Assembly: GCA_033063855.1 (NCBI GenBank)
Contig: CP093831.1
Coordinates: forward strand, 8,742,001 to 8,806,000
Direction: 5' to 3'
Source: Smittia aterrima
Lineage: Eukaryota; Arthropoda; Insecta; Diptera; Chironomidae
Length of the DNA stretch: 64,000 nucleotides
Shown here: positions 13,808 to 25,000 of the stretch, one piece after another
How the letters are laid out: every line of letters begins with the position of its first letter
Position numbering within the stretch: position 1 is the first letter of the stretch
The notes under the pieces: generated by a model
Told to the model about the DNA's origin: nothing
The model's input: only the letters and a program-made list of their open reading frames with translations
Databases searched by the model: none
Made by a program: the position numbers and the translations under genes

Positions 13808-15718
13808 TTACTTACTTATCGAGTTCAATTTCTTCTGAAGTTTCTCGTCCAAGTTCAAGAGAATTAAAGTTTGATTCTGCTTCTTCAAGTCTTTGATTAG
13901 TGACTCGATGCCTTTCATCGAAGTATAATCAAGAGTAGCAATCCGAGCACAGTCTAGAATCACTTGTAACTTATAATCCGTTTCAATTAGAGCCCTGTTG
14001 ATTTTTTCTCTCAAATGGTCAACGCCTGGAAAATCTAGTCCAGACGAGGGCTTAACATAAATTGACTGCTGGTCTTTGACCTGAAATGATTTCGTGACTT
14101 TAGCACTAATAGCAACGTCAATCACAATTAACTTACACGCTCAATGTGAACAGATGTTTTCGGTCGAGCAGCTTTGAGAAGGATTTGGAAAATGCTCACA
14201 GCAACACCAAAGAGCAAACCAATCTCAATTCCAACCGCAACACAGACGATGATGCATCCAAGCCACGATGCAAAATCAATTTTATTTGACCTCCACAGAC
14301 GTTTGCCTATGCCGATGTCGATCTGTGAAAAGTGCAAATAAAGTGTCGTAAACTGCCGTTAAATGTGTGGCAAACTCACTAGAGATAAAACGGCGCAGAT
14401 AAGAATAGCAGCAAGCGTCGTTTTCGGAATGTAATTGAAATACGGTGTCAGTAAAGTGAGTGCTAATAATGCCATCGAAGCACTGTAGATTCCTGACATA
14501 GGAGACGCAACCCCGCTTGCACTTGATACAGCCGAGCGAGTAAATGCGCCACACGTCGGTATTGATTTAAAGAATGAGCCAAGAAAGTTCGCAAGTCCCA
14601 AAGCGATCATTTCCTGTGTCGCATCAACAATTTTACCAGAAGCTAAAATATTTTTTTTTCGTCATTTTTTGTGGTTGCTTGTGAAGTCAATAAAACGTAA
14701 CACACTTACTGAATGACTTAGCTATTGCGACGTTTGCGAGTATTGACACGAGAGGCAAAAGAATCAACCCTGAGCCAATGTCACTGCAGATCTCAATGAA
14801 TCCGATTGTTGTGTTGCCTTTGATTACACTGAAGTCAGGAAGTTTGAACTCCGGTAATCCCGGGTCAACCTTCTCGGAGAGTCTAAACGGAACGTGATCG
14901 TAATGAATTGAAATTTGATACGCGAAGAAGGAAGTTATGAGGACTATTAAAGCATTTCTCGATATGCTTAGGTAAAACAAAGCTTTTTTAATAACCGGAG
15001 TTGATGGTCTGTCCGCTAACTTCAAATCTTTAAGTTTTTTAATCAACAACAAGAAGACAATCGCGAAAGCTCCAACTGCTGCATCACCAAGCTTCAGTTG
15101 AGTGACGTTCTCTACGAGCTTAACGATCGTTGAAGGGAAACTTTTCGCCGAGAATTTAATACCCAACAAGTTTTTAAGTTGCGCTCCGATTATTATTAGC
15201 GAAGTTGATGTGGAGAATGATGAAACAACCGGAGCCGAAATGAAGTCAACTAGGAATCCGAGCTTAAGCACTCCCATTAAGAACTCGACACAGCCACAAA
15301 CGAACGTCATTATGATGACGTACTCGATGGGTTTCTCAAAAGTGTAAGACACTGTGATAATTGACATGAGACTCGTTGGACCGATGGAGACTTCACGCAC
15401 TGTGCCCAGCAAGACGTAGACTAGTGATCCCATAAAAGCTGAGTAGAGACCGTACTGTGCTGGCACGTTTGCAAGATTCGCATATGCCAAGCTCTGCGGA
15501 ACCATCGTTAGACCCAAAGTTACGCCAGCAATTAAATCTCGAAAAGCTTTTGTTCGATCATATTCAGGAAGCCAAGTCAGGATATAAATTCTCCTTCGTA
15601 ATAACTTTTTCGCACGTGCACCCCAACTCAAGTCTTTTCTTCCCGTGTACTCGCCAAGCGAGAGCTTCTCCAAATTTAACTTGCACAATTCCACATCATT
15701 TTCACTCGGAGAAGTCAT
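13808..15718 (-). CDS. SLC26/SulP-family anion (sulfate) transporter
   Basis: Multi-pass plasma-membrane or endomembrane anion exchanger. The best fit by length and motif is the sodium-independent sulfate transporter (SLC26A11-like) branch. Four exons: 15718-14710, 14642-14380, 14322-14137, 14080-13808, total 1731 nt (576 aa), all GT-AG and in phase. The N-terminal half carries the SulP signature region (RDLIAGVTLGLTMVPQSLAYA near residues 60-80, YGLYSAFMGSLVY next), then about a dozen hydrophobic segments. The QEMIALGLANFLGSFF motif opens exon 2. The last exon is a STAS domain (IYVKPSSGLDFPGV ... ILDCARIATLDYTSMKGI). The sequence around the TAA stop (AAGTAAGTAAATG) also resembles a donor site, so an alternative longer tail cannot be excluded. 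Substrate specificity is inferred, not shown. Confidence 0.95.
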
Positions 15719-15746
15719 TATTTCGTGGTTACTCGCTGCGACAGTT

Positions 15747-15780
15747 TAACTCAACTGAGCGAAACTTGAACTGAAACTGA
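15747..15780 (-). promoter_or_regulatory. candidate Inr plus DPE core promoter of the SLC26 gene
   Basis: On the minus strand TCAGTTT (putative +1 A at 15778) is followed at exactly +28 to +32 by AGTTA, matching the DPE consensus RGWYV. It sits about 60 nt upstream of the ATG at 15718, and no TATA box is evident. Further TCAGTT copies lie just downstream, so the precise start site is ambiguous. Confidence 0.4.
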
Positions 15781-18700
15781 ATCAGCGAATGATGATAACA
15801 AAGATAAATCTTAACCCCAATTGCATGTTAATTTAAATTTATGATTTATTTGAGATGTAATATTGTGATAACGTTTAATAATCTTGATAATCTTTTGTCT
15901 GACTGTCATTATCACGAAGATAATGTGATACGACGATTTGTCGATTTTGTCGACCTGAAGAGTAGCAGAAAACCAAATATTTATTATGCAAATTTCAAAG
16001 CCAATTATCTCATCTAAATGTTTAAAATAGACTTTACTGTCATTCCAACAAAGTCTTCTCTGTCTGACTCTGACACGTCAATTTGAGAGAAAATAAATAT
16101 TTCTCGAAATTTGAAAAGCTTTTGAATGTTTTTTCAAGGCTTTGTGGTCACTTTGAATTCGTCAATTGAAGATGAACTTGGATAATTGAAATGAATATCC
16201 GAGACTCAAATTTAAGTCAAATCGTAAAGCACGAGGAAACTTTTTGAGACATTTGGAAACGCCAACGTGCTATCCAATGAGATAGAACTAATTAGTCTAA
16301 TCAGACTTCTTTCAAAACATTAACAAATTTATTCATTAGCTTCTGAATTCTTGTTCACTTAAACTTTCAATTAAAGCTTTTAATCTGAAGCTTTCGGGAG
16401 AAATTCCTTCCGTACCTTAAATTAATATTTCATAAATAATTTCAATTGAGTTCAATCCACTTCGAGAGTTTCTTGGAAAAGCTTTTCCATTCTCCGAATC
16501 AAGAAGAAATCTTCATATCTTCATCTTAACTTTGATCTGATTTTCATTCTCATTCCTTCTCATAAACTTTAGTTTTCAAGTTTTAAACTTAAAGCAAAAC
16601 AAAGCGAAACGAAGAACCTGTTGGAGCTCAACAGTGACGTTGCGCATGAGTTGACTTCAATTCCATTGGAAGTGACGAAAACATTGCGACTGGAAGAAAA
16701 AGTAATTTCCGTTGATAATCATAAAAATGAAGAAGCAGGTTTTCTTCGAACATCCTCAGACACTTGTCGGTTTAATGACCAAAAAGAAATTGATATGACC
16801 GATCAGATTTCTCTCAACGTGCTATCCATAGTTGAAAGATTGCTTACCAAACAGCATGCGACGCTCACAAGCACAGCAGGAAATTAAATTGCCACACAAT
16901 TTTCTCGTAAAGTTGCCGTCGCTTGCACACATTCGGTTAATAAATAAATGTCATGATAAGTTTTCCTATTGGCCGCAGCTTGAGACGATAGTTACAGGGC
17001 TTGTGGTTAATAAAGCTGTGTCTCCTCTTTATCGCATTTCGAGATGTAAGAGTGATTCTGACAATGAATTCCTTAAAGTCATGGAACTTAATTAAGGTCA
17101 AAGTCGATGCAATTTTCGTTACTAAACTTTTTTTACTTGGAAAATTACAAACTTCTTCATCGCACAAACTTAATTAGATAATAAACTCGGGCAAATAATA
17201 AAGTTTTTCTTTTCAAGTTCTGGGGATCACGTCTGTATATTTATTTTTAGTCTGAATTCGACGTGCAGAGCAGGAAAGTTTTTTTAAATAAACAAACATT
17301 CGCAATGAAGCAAAAGGGAAATTATTTCATGAGAGTATTGTTGTTATTGAATAAATCATTTCAATGCTCTCTTTGTGCGAGCTTTAATGAAAAATAAAAA
17401 GTTTCATAATTAAGCTTGAAGCATGAATTCGCAATTACGTAATCTGAATTATGAACGACGTAGCTTTGTAACTTTAAAACATCCGTAAAACAAAACTAGA
17501 GCGGAAATGCAAAGAAATTTTGAATCTTTTGATAAAAAAGTTTCGTTACGACAAGAAAAGTCCGCAAGTCTTTCTACTTAGTCCGTTCTCGTCTCAATGA
17601 GTTTTGAAAGGAACTTCAAAGCATTTCACTCATCAACCAGACAAGCCTTCAGCAAAGAGCAAAATAAACAAATAAGAAAAGCCTTGATCTGTTTGTTTGA
17701 TTATTTATTTTCTTCAAAACACTTCAATTTAAAAATATTTTTGCTGACTTTGACAACTTTCTCAGGTGTCATCGCTGAACGGGCAAAAGTTGTTTCTAAA
17801 TAAATCCTTTTCCTCTGAAAGTTCGACAGTAAACGAAGAAAAGTAAACACGTCCTTTCTAATCAAAACGTTTTGGTTTCACGGCGAACCCAACAAGAAAA
17901 ACTTATAATTAAAATTTGCTCCTTTATTCTACTCAGCGCTAAACGTTGGACGACAGTTTGTAATTTAATTAAAAGATTATGGGTTTGATTATTCTGTGGC
18001 TGTAGGAAGGATGAGGGAAACCTCACAAGCCGTAAATTAGTAATGAAATGTTTCTATTTCAAAAATTATTTTTGCGTGTTTACCTGGGAATTTGCATAAT
18101 TGATGATTGTATGATGAATTAGTTATACGGGGCTCAAGAAGCTTTGAGCTTTCAAAGTTTTCGTCTAGATTCAAGAAGAATATTTCTTCCGTTGCTAATA
18201 GCGTCGCTTTTAAAAGTTTATCTTGAGCTGCACTTGCTTTTATTGACTTTCTGAAATATTCAGCAACTTCAGGCAATCTCAATCTCCACAAGTTTCCGTG
18301 ATTAAAACTTTTCAAAGCTTCTATAAAAGTTCAATTGCTTGTTTGCTCGGTTGTTATGCAAATATCGTTCGTCCCCTGAAGTTAGGGATTGGCGACCTTC
18401 GCTTTAACAAAAGTAAACAAAGCACAATCAACCTTTCTCAAGCAATCTGACGGTTTCTTGTCTTCTTCTCCTTTGTTTTTCTTAAAATCTCGGTTTTGTT
18501 ATGCAAACCTTTGAAATTAAATCATTTGAATTATTCAAGATTTGCTTTCAGCGCAACATTTCGGTTTGAACAATAAAGTAAATACTCTCAATCGAACAAT
18601 TTCATTAAAAAGAAGACTGAGAGGGATCATCGACAGCGTTTGTTGATGCATTCACCTCTTCACAACAACCTCGCAATCTTCTCAAACCACTCAGGAAAAT

Positions 18701-19674
18701 TGATTTGAAGTATCTAAAGGTTTCAATCGAAAATTATTCAATTGTGAGCAAAGAGAATTCTCATTCCTTCAACAATCTCTAACTCCTAAGAATTCCATCC
18801 TTCTTCATATCAATCGCTGCTTATTCGATAAATTTCCTTTAATCATTAACTGAATATAATTTTCAATCATTTATTTATGTTTCCAATCCACCTGCGTCTT
18901 CACCTACGTTGAATAGGACTCATCCCTTTAAGAAGAAGAAGAAAAATGAAAGCGATGTTGCTTCGAAGCATTATCATGAATAAAACATTACGGCAACTTT
19001 GCATAATCTTTACGATTCAGTGTGAGTAGCGACATAAAAATCAGAGGTGATGGAACGTGGAGGCAGAGACGCTGTAAACATTATGTTCAGGTCGAAGGAT
19101 AATTCGTTGCCGGGTGCGTAAATATTTATGCGATTTTGTTTATTAAATTATCATCAATTATCGCATCGTTCGTTGCGAGCTTTTTCCTGTCAAGGCAATA
19201 AACAAAATGTATCATTCAGGAGGTAAAGTGGAAGGTTCCGGTGAGTTTGTCACGTGAGACGAGGATTTTAAAGTTTAGGAAATCTCTTGGCTATTGCACA
19301 CCTTGGTCATTTCTCAAAATACCGACGACCCTTGTAAGCTGACGAGATTTATTGCCATTAGTCAAATAAATCTGATTTAATGGCCTCACCGAGGAAACGG
19401 TGAGAGTGTGCGCGACTCAGGTAGATTACATGTTTCTTCTTTTCGCACGCACGGATTCATTCTGACGACAATATTTTCTGTTTATTTACACGAATAATTT
19501 TCGCTTGAACCCGTTTTCTTATCGAAAGGAAAAACAAAATTTTTTAATTGGAAACTAAGGTTTACGAGACGAAGCACTGTTCATCGATAGCGATCACTTT
19601 CGGCGATGTTTAATGTCATTTTGTTGTCAATTCTCCACTCTAATGACTCAGTTCCGATTGGAAATTCGCTCGCG
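15781..19674. other. intergenic stretch, no gene seen
   Basis: About 3.9 kb between the divergent transporter (minus) and peritrophin (plus) genes. Open frames of 68-92 codons, such as 16621-16887 (which has no ATG at its start), show no recognisable motif. It presumably holds the upstream regulatory DNA of both genes. Confidence 0.5.
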
Positions 19675-19685
19675 TATATAAATAG
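19675..19685 (+). promoter_or_regulatory. TATA box of the peritrophin gene
   Basis: TATATAAATAG lies 119 nt upstream of the proposed ATG (19794). TCATTT, an initiator-like match with A at 19712, follows 27-37 nt downstream depending on which T is counted. A TATA promoter is typical of tissue-specific cuticle and gut-lining genes. Confidence 0.5.
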
Positions 19686-19793
19686 TGGCGATTGTTTCTG
19701 CTAATCGTGTCATTTATTGTTTGGTCGAAGTCGGAAACAGAGAAGAGAAAATATTTAATTGAGTGAACTGAAAGTTGAAATCAACGAACGGAT

Positions 19794-21953
19794 ATGAAAG
19801 GTGTGGAAAATTGCTGTGGAACTTTAAAGGATTGTTTGAATAATTTAAAACGTTTCTCATTACAATAATGTAGTGCTGTTCGTGTTATGCGTTGCCATTT
19901 TCCTGGCAAACGCTGTGGATTCATCGCCGATTGACAGCGATGTTGATAATGAAGTCATCATCGAAGCGGACAATGAACAAGTCTTCGAACCCATTCAGAT
20001 GTTCAGTGTTGATGAGATCTCTCTTGAGGGAGAAATTGAACACGAGGAGCCATCTGAGCTGCAGAATAACGAGGAAATTATTAATGAACCTTCAGAAGAC
20101 GTCGCAGTTCCCAACGAGAATGAAATTGAAGGTGAAGTATTTCAACTTGTTGAGGAAGTCGAAGTGAAATTGACTGAAGAACAAAAGGAGCGAATGTTTG
20201 GAATCAGAATTTCCCTCTGTGCTCAACACACAGATAATCGCAATGCGCTGCATCTGAGGTAAATGAACTTTAATCGAAATCAATCAGAAAATGAATAATC
20301 ATCAAATCTTTTCAATTTAGCCATTTGACAGATTGTAATAAGTTCTACAAATGTTACTTGGGACAAGCTTACTTAATGGACTGTCCACGTAATATGCATT
20401 GGTCGGTCAATTTGAATCGTTGCGATTATCCAGAAGTTGCAAGATGTCGAATGACTGGTACTTATCAGTTCAAGCAAAAGAGAGCAAAGGTTATGCAAGC
20501 AAGCGAACAAGAACCTGATCAGGAAGATAATGACAAACCTGAGCTTGGAACATTTGAGGTCGATCCACGTTGCGAAGGAAGCGATCCCTTCAAACCTCTT
20601 CACTTCAAGCACATCAGCGATTGCTCCAAATTCTACAAATGTTACATGGGCAAAGCTTATGTCATCAAGTGCCCAAAAGGACAGCAATGGGGTCAACATC
20701 TCCAACGCTGTGAACATCCACAACTAGCCCGTTGCTCAATTTTCAAACCAGCATTCAGACCAGCGCAAGCTGAGATTGAAGACGAAGACGAGGAAATCGA
20801 TGAGGAAGAAATTCATGAGCACACTATCGCCGACGATGAAGATTTCGTCATGGACGACCCACGTTGCGCAATTCTTGAAGCTGACGTATACCACCCGATT
20901 CAATTTAGCCATCCATCTGACTGCACGATGTTCTATAAGTGCGTCGGTCGTCAGGCTTATAAGTCTCAGTGCCCCGGAGGCTTGCAATACAACGCGAAGA
21001 AACAATTCTGTGATTATCCTGAAAAGGCAAGATGCAGAATAAAAGTTCATCCAGCAATCCGTCCAGCTCAAGCTGAATATGAAGAATTCTCAGCTGAGAT
21101 TGAAGACGACTACGAGGATGAACCATCGATCATTGACGATCCTGACTATGAAATTGAAGACTCGAGATGCATGCCCGATGAACCCGATATGTACCATCCA
21201 GTTCATTTCCCGCATCCAAGCGACTGCACAATGTTCTACAAATGCTTCGACCACAAAGCTTACAAGTCTCAATGCCCATGGAACTTACACTTCAACGACA
21301 AAGAACAATACTGCGATTACCCTTCTACTGCTAACTGCAAGCTTGCTCCGGTCTTTGCTCAAGCAAGCGCAAGCATGCCATCGAATCCTGATTACTCGCA
21401 AATGAACCAATACCCAAACATGGCTGAAATCATGAGTCAATTCCAAGGAATGTTTGGTCAATTCCCTGAGATGATGAACCAATTTCCTGGTATGATGAAT
21501 CAATATCCGGGAATGATGAATCAGCACCCACAAGTGCAGATCCCAATGCGTCCACAAGAGCCAATTCAAAGACCACAAGAACAACCGCAAAAATTCCCTG
21601 GAGCTCCTGAATACCCGAGTTGGATGCCAGTTCCGAATCAAAACATTGCGTACCCAGAAATGCCTTTGCTCTCAGAGAAACCTTCTCATGAAAAGCCAGG
21701 CTCAGTGAAAGAATTCGATTATCAAAACGGAAAGGCAAGCTCTCGCTGTCCATCAGAAGACGAACCTTTCAAGCCGACACATCTGTCTCATGAAACCGAA
21801 TGTCAAAAATTCTACAAATGCTTCAATGGTCGTGCCTTTTTGATGGAATGTCCAGCCTCCCAAGAATGGAGCGATGAACTTCAACGTTGCGATTATCATC
21901 AGTTCGCCAATTGCGATCCTATCGAACTCGTCAGGAGAAAGATTCAACATTAA
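19794..21953 (+). CDS. secreted protein with five peritrophin-A (CBM14) chitin-binding domains
   Basis: Extracellular chitin-binding protein, likely of the peritrophic matrix or cuticle. Exon 1 is only 7 coding nt (19794-19800). It is joined over a 73-bp intron to exon 2 (19874-20258), and over a 62-bp intron to exon 3 (20321-21953), total 2025 nt (674 aa). The tiny exon supplies MK, giving a good signal peptide (MKVLFVLCVAIFLANA). A long acidic segment fills residues 20-110. Five six-cysteine CBM14 domains follow at about 118-173, 215-269, 313-369, 414-470 and 607-662, each with the C-x-KFYKC or C-TMFYKC core and CDYP-like end. Acidic linkers with RPAQAE repeats separate domains 2-4. A Met/Gln/Pro-rich segment (repeats like MMNQYPG) fills about 471-606 before the last domain. 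Without the mini-exon the frame has no ATG before its hydrophobic leader. Confidence 0.93.
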
Positions 21954-22000
21954 ATCAACGGTTCGCAAGGCACAAAAGAGAAGGCACAATAAGTGTTGGA

Positions 22001-22006
22001 AATAAA
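22001..22006 (+). terminator. AATAAA polyadenylation signal of the peritrophin gene
   Basis: A perfect hexamer lies 48 nt beyond the TAA stop. The position fits a short 3' UTR. Confidence 0.6.
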
Positions 22007-25000
22007 AATAATTCAATTTATGTTTGACTGCAAATTTCGGTGATAAAATTTTGTTTACGACAAAGGAATTTTTTTAAAAATAAAAGATGAGCAGATTACA
22101 AATTAAAATGAGTTTCTTGTTTGTCGACATATTTTATTACAAAAGCTTCATTTTGTCTGAAGGATTTCCATCAAAATAACGAGCAAATCGCTAATAATGT
22201 AAATTTATGAAATAATTTATTGAGATTCATGAAATCAAAACCTGTTGAAGTGACGTTCGTGTCTTAATTCGCATCACAAATTCGTTTCGATTGCGAAATC
22301 TTCGACGTTTGCCTTATCAATGTTTTCTCGCTTTGATATTTCCAGTGAAGCAATGATGTCATGTACTAGAATCTGACGCAATATGAATCAACAGACACTT
22401 GTTATCAGTTGCTCTTTGCCAACCGCCTGTTGAAGACATCGGAACATACTCAAATTGTTGTCGGATGTGAAAATCGTTTAAGATAACAAAAAAGCTCTTG
22501 AACTATTTCCGATAATTTCCGTCGATTGACGTCGAAGTTTATTGATAAAGTAATTAAATTTCGTGTCGCTAATTTAATGAAATTATAATTTTGCTGTAAC
22601 ATTGTCACCAGCATCGACGACAATGGAACCCACTTTTGTCATTGGAATTGATGGAGCTATTATGAAAAGCTTCCTGACAACTTAATTAAATAAACTGCTC
22701 CGCAATGAAGTCATTGATAATTATTAATGCCCGTGAAGCCATCGCATAATTTTCAAATCATCGTCCTGCCGTACTTCCAACAATGTTTTCTTGCCGATTG
22801 GAAGGAAGCTTACTGGAAAGTGTTCATTCGCTGCACCAGAAAGCAGACGAGATGAGAAAATAACTTCGGCTGATGTGTTGCGCTCAGTCGACATTGAAAC
22901 TTTGTTGAAACTGGAAGGAAACAATTCGCGTTTGTCAAAGCGCTTTAAAGAAGCTTTACATTAAATTTCTCTTCAGAAAGACAGAGAAAAAAAAGGGAAA
23001 CCTGAACCTTAAAAGGTTTTTAAAGCTGCACAAGTTCTCTGCTGTCATCAAGTAAATCAATTTGAGTGAAAAGATTTATGGTGAATGAAGGAATCTTCTG
23101 AAACCAAAGAACATTTCCAAGTGCTGTTGATATAAAAAGAAATTTATCACAAAAATAAATTCGAACAAGAGTTGAGAGGAAAGTGCTTTCACTAAGTTGA
23201 AGAATATTTGTTCGTGAAATCATAAGTTTGTGCATCAACGGAGAAAAACTATTTACGACAGGTAGAGAAAGTTTTGTTTCCATGATACTTGGGAGTGAAA
23301 TATTTGTTTTATTTATCTTTGATTGGAGAGCTTAAAAGTTTAGTGAGCTTTATTATTTATTTTTAGACGAACGTGAAAGCTCCCAGTATTTTTCAATTAA
23401 TTTCTGTTTAAAAATTAACCTTGAAGCTTAATTTAAATTGAGATGCGAGTTGGTTCAGTGGTTTGCTAATCGACCATTTTGGAAGTGAGCTTCATCCGAA
23501 AAAAGAGCTCAACGATTTTATATCAAAACCAAAAAGCCACGAAACAATTTTAAATTACATTAACGAAAATAAATGAATCGTTGATAATTCGTCAAAAGCA
23601 GGGAATTTAATAAAATTTCTCCTCCTTTGATAATTTTCCCAGAAGATTGTTTTCCGCCTCAGAGGCCTTTTGCTGGGTCTTCTCGCAAACACCAACGAAA
23701 TGGTAATTGGAAATTTTGGAAGCTTCAAATTGAATGAGATTTTTTAAATCGACTTATATCAGAAACTCCACTCGCGTTTTCTCGTCAATCAGTTTGTCCT
23801 AATATCAAGAAAATCAAATTTTCGCTTTAACGAGAAATAAATTCCTTCCTCGTTCGAAAAGCAGCTTCTTGGTAAATTCCATTACGTTAGAGATTAAAGT
23901 TAGTGCGCTGTCGTCTAATATGAAGCTAATGAAGGAGAATGTTGTGCATTGAATGTGGAAGAAACAAAAGGAAGAAGTTTAAATTTTGTCTTATCTCGTA
24001 TCTTAGGCAGACCGAACTTTCCCCAGCAGCTTTTTCACTCAATTTTAATGAAATTTATCTTACAAACAAAAAAGTTCTGCTTACCCAGAATGTCCAAAGC
24101 TTTTAATACTAAGAGAGCATCATGACAAGAGAAATTGAGTCATAAATAAACAATTAACGTCAAAGGGAAAAGTTGAAAATATTTGTGTGAAATAATCGAG
24201 CGAAAAGTTTCGAGAAGAAAACAAGACACAGCGAAGCTTTCAAGGAAGTTAACAAGTTTGTCTTAGACATTGTCGTGTAAAATGACAATTTCACGCCCAA
24301 TTAAGCTTTGACACGCAGGAAAATAGAGCTCGATAGGTGAACGATGAAAGTTTAAATAAATTCTTGAATGTTTTGCAAGGATGTCCCCATTAAAAAATCA
24401 TAAGTAGTCTGAAGTGTCCTGAAAGCTTCTCAACATGAATAAAGCTATAGAAAAGCTTCTTTGAACAAAATGAAGGCGGCATTTGCACCTTTTATGAATT
24501 TTCTTTATCGCTTTCGAAGTACATGGGGCGAACTTACGAATTTTATTGAGTCTTTAGCAACACTGCGGCTGCTTCGTCAATAACGTTTGTTGTCGTAACA
24601 GACAAGATTGCCGATAATTTCTAGACGCTCACGTATTTTATTGAACATCCCTCAGACGCGACAAAAAGTTTTTTCATCCCATCGGAAAGATTTTATTTCT
24701 CACTTTGTTTGTAACGCTCGAGTAACAAAAGCCATCAGAAACAGTCGCAACGAGAGAACTTTCGTATCGACTTTTGTGAACTTTCGAAGCAAAGATTGAT
24801 AATTAAAACTTGCAAGTCGAATGAGAAAGTTTCCCTTCAGTTGAATTTTACGAGACAAAGTTTTCCGAACGTACGCCAAGCCCGAAGCGCAATAATCGTT
24901 TTCATTTATTTTAATTAAGACATCAGGCCACAAACGATACGTGGAAAACAAGTTATTCCCTCTACTTTACTCAAATTGCCTCTGATTCTCTTTTTTTTCT

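Noticed and set aside
16621..16887. 88-codon plus-strand frame
   Set aside because: Begins with TTG, has no motif and no supporting splice sites.
20373..21753. several antisense and alternate-frame open frames across the peritrophin gene
   Set aside because: All are shadows of the chitin-binding exon, which has clear repeated cysteine domains in the sense frame.
23451..23461. tRNA-like box A (TGGTTCAGTGG)
   Set aside because: No matching box B or foldable T-arm at the right distance, so no cloverleaf; a chance match.
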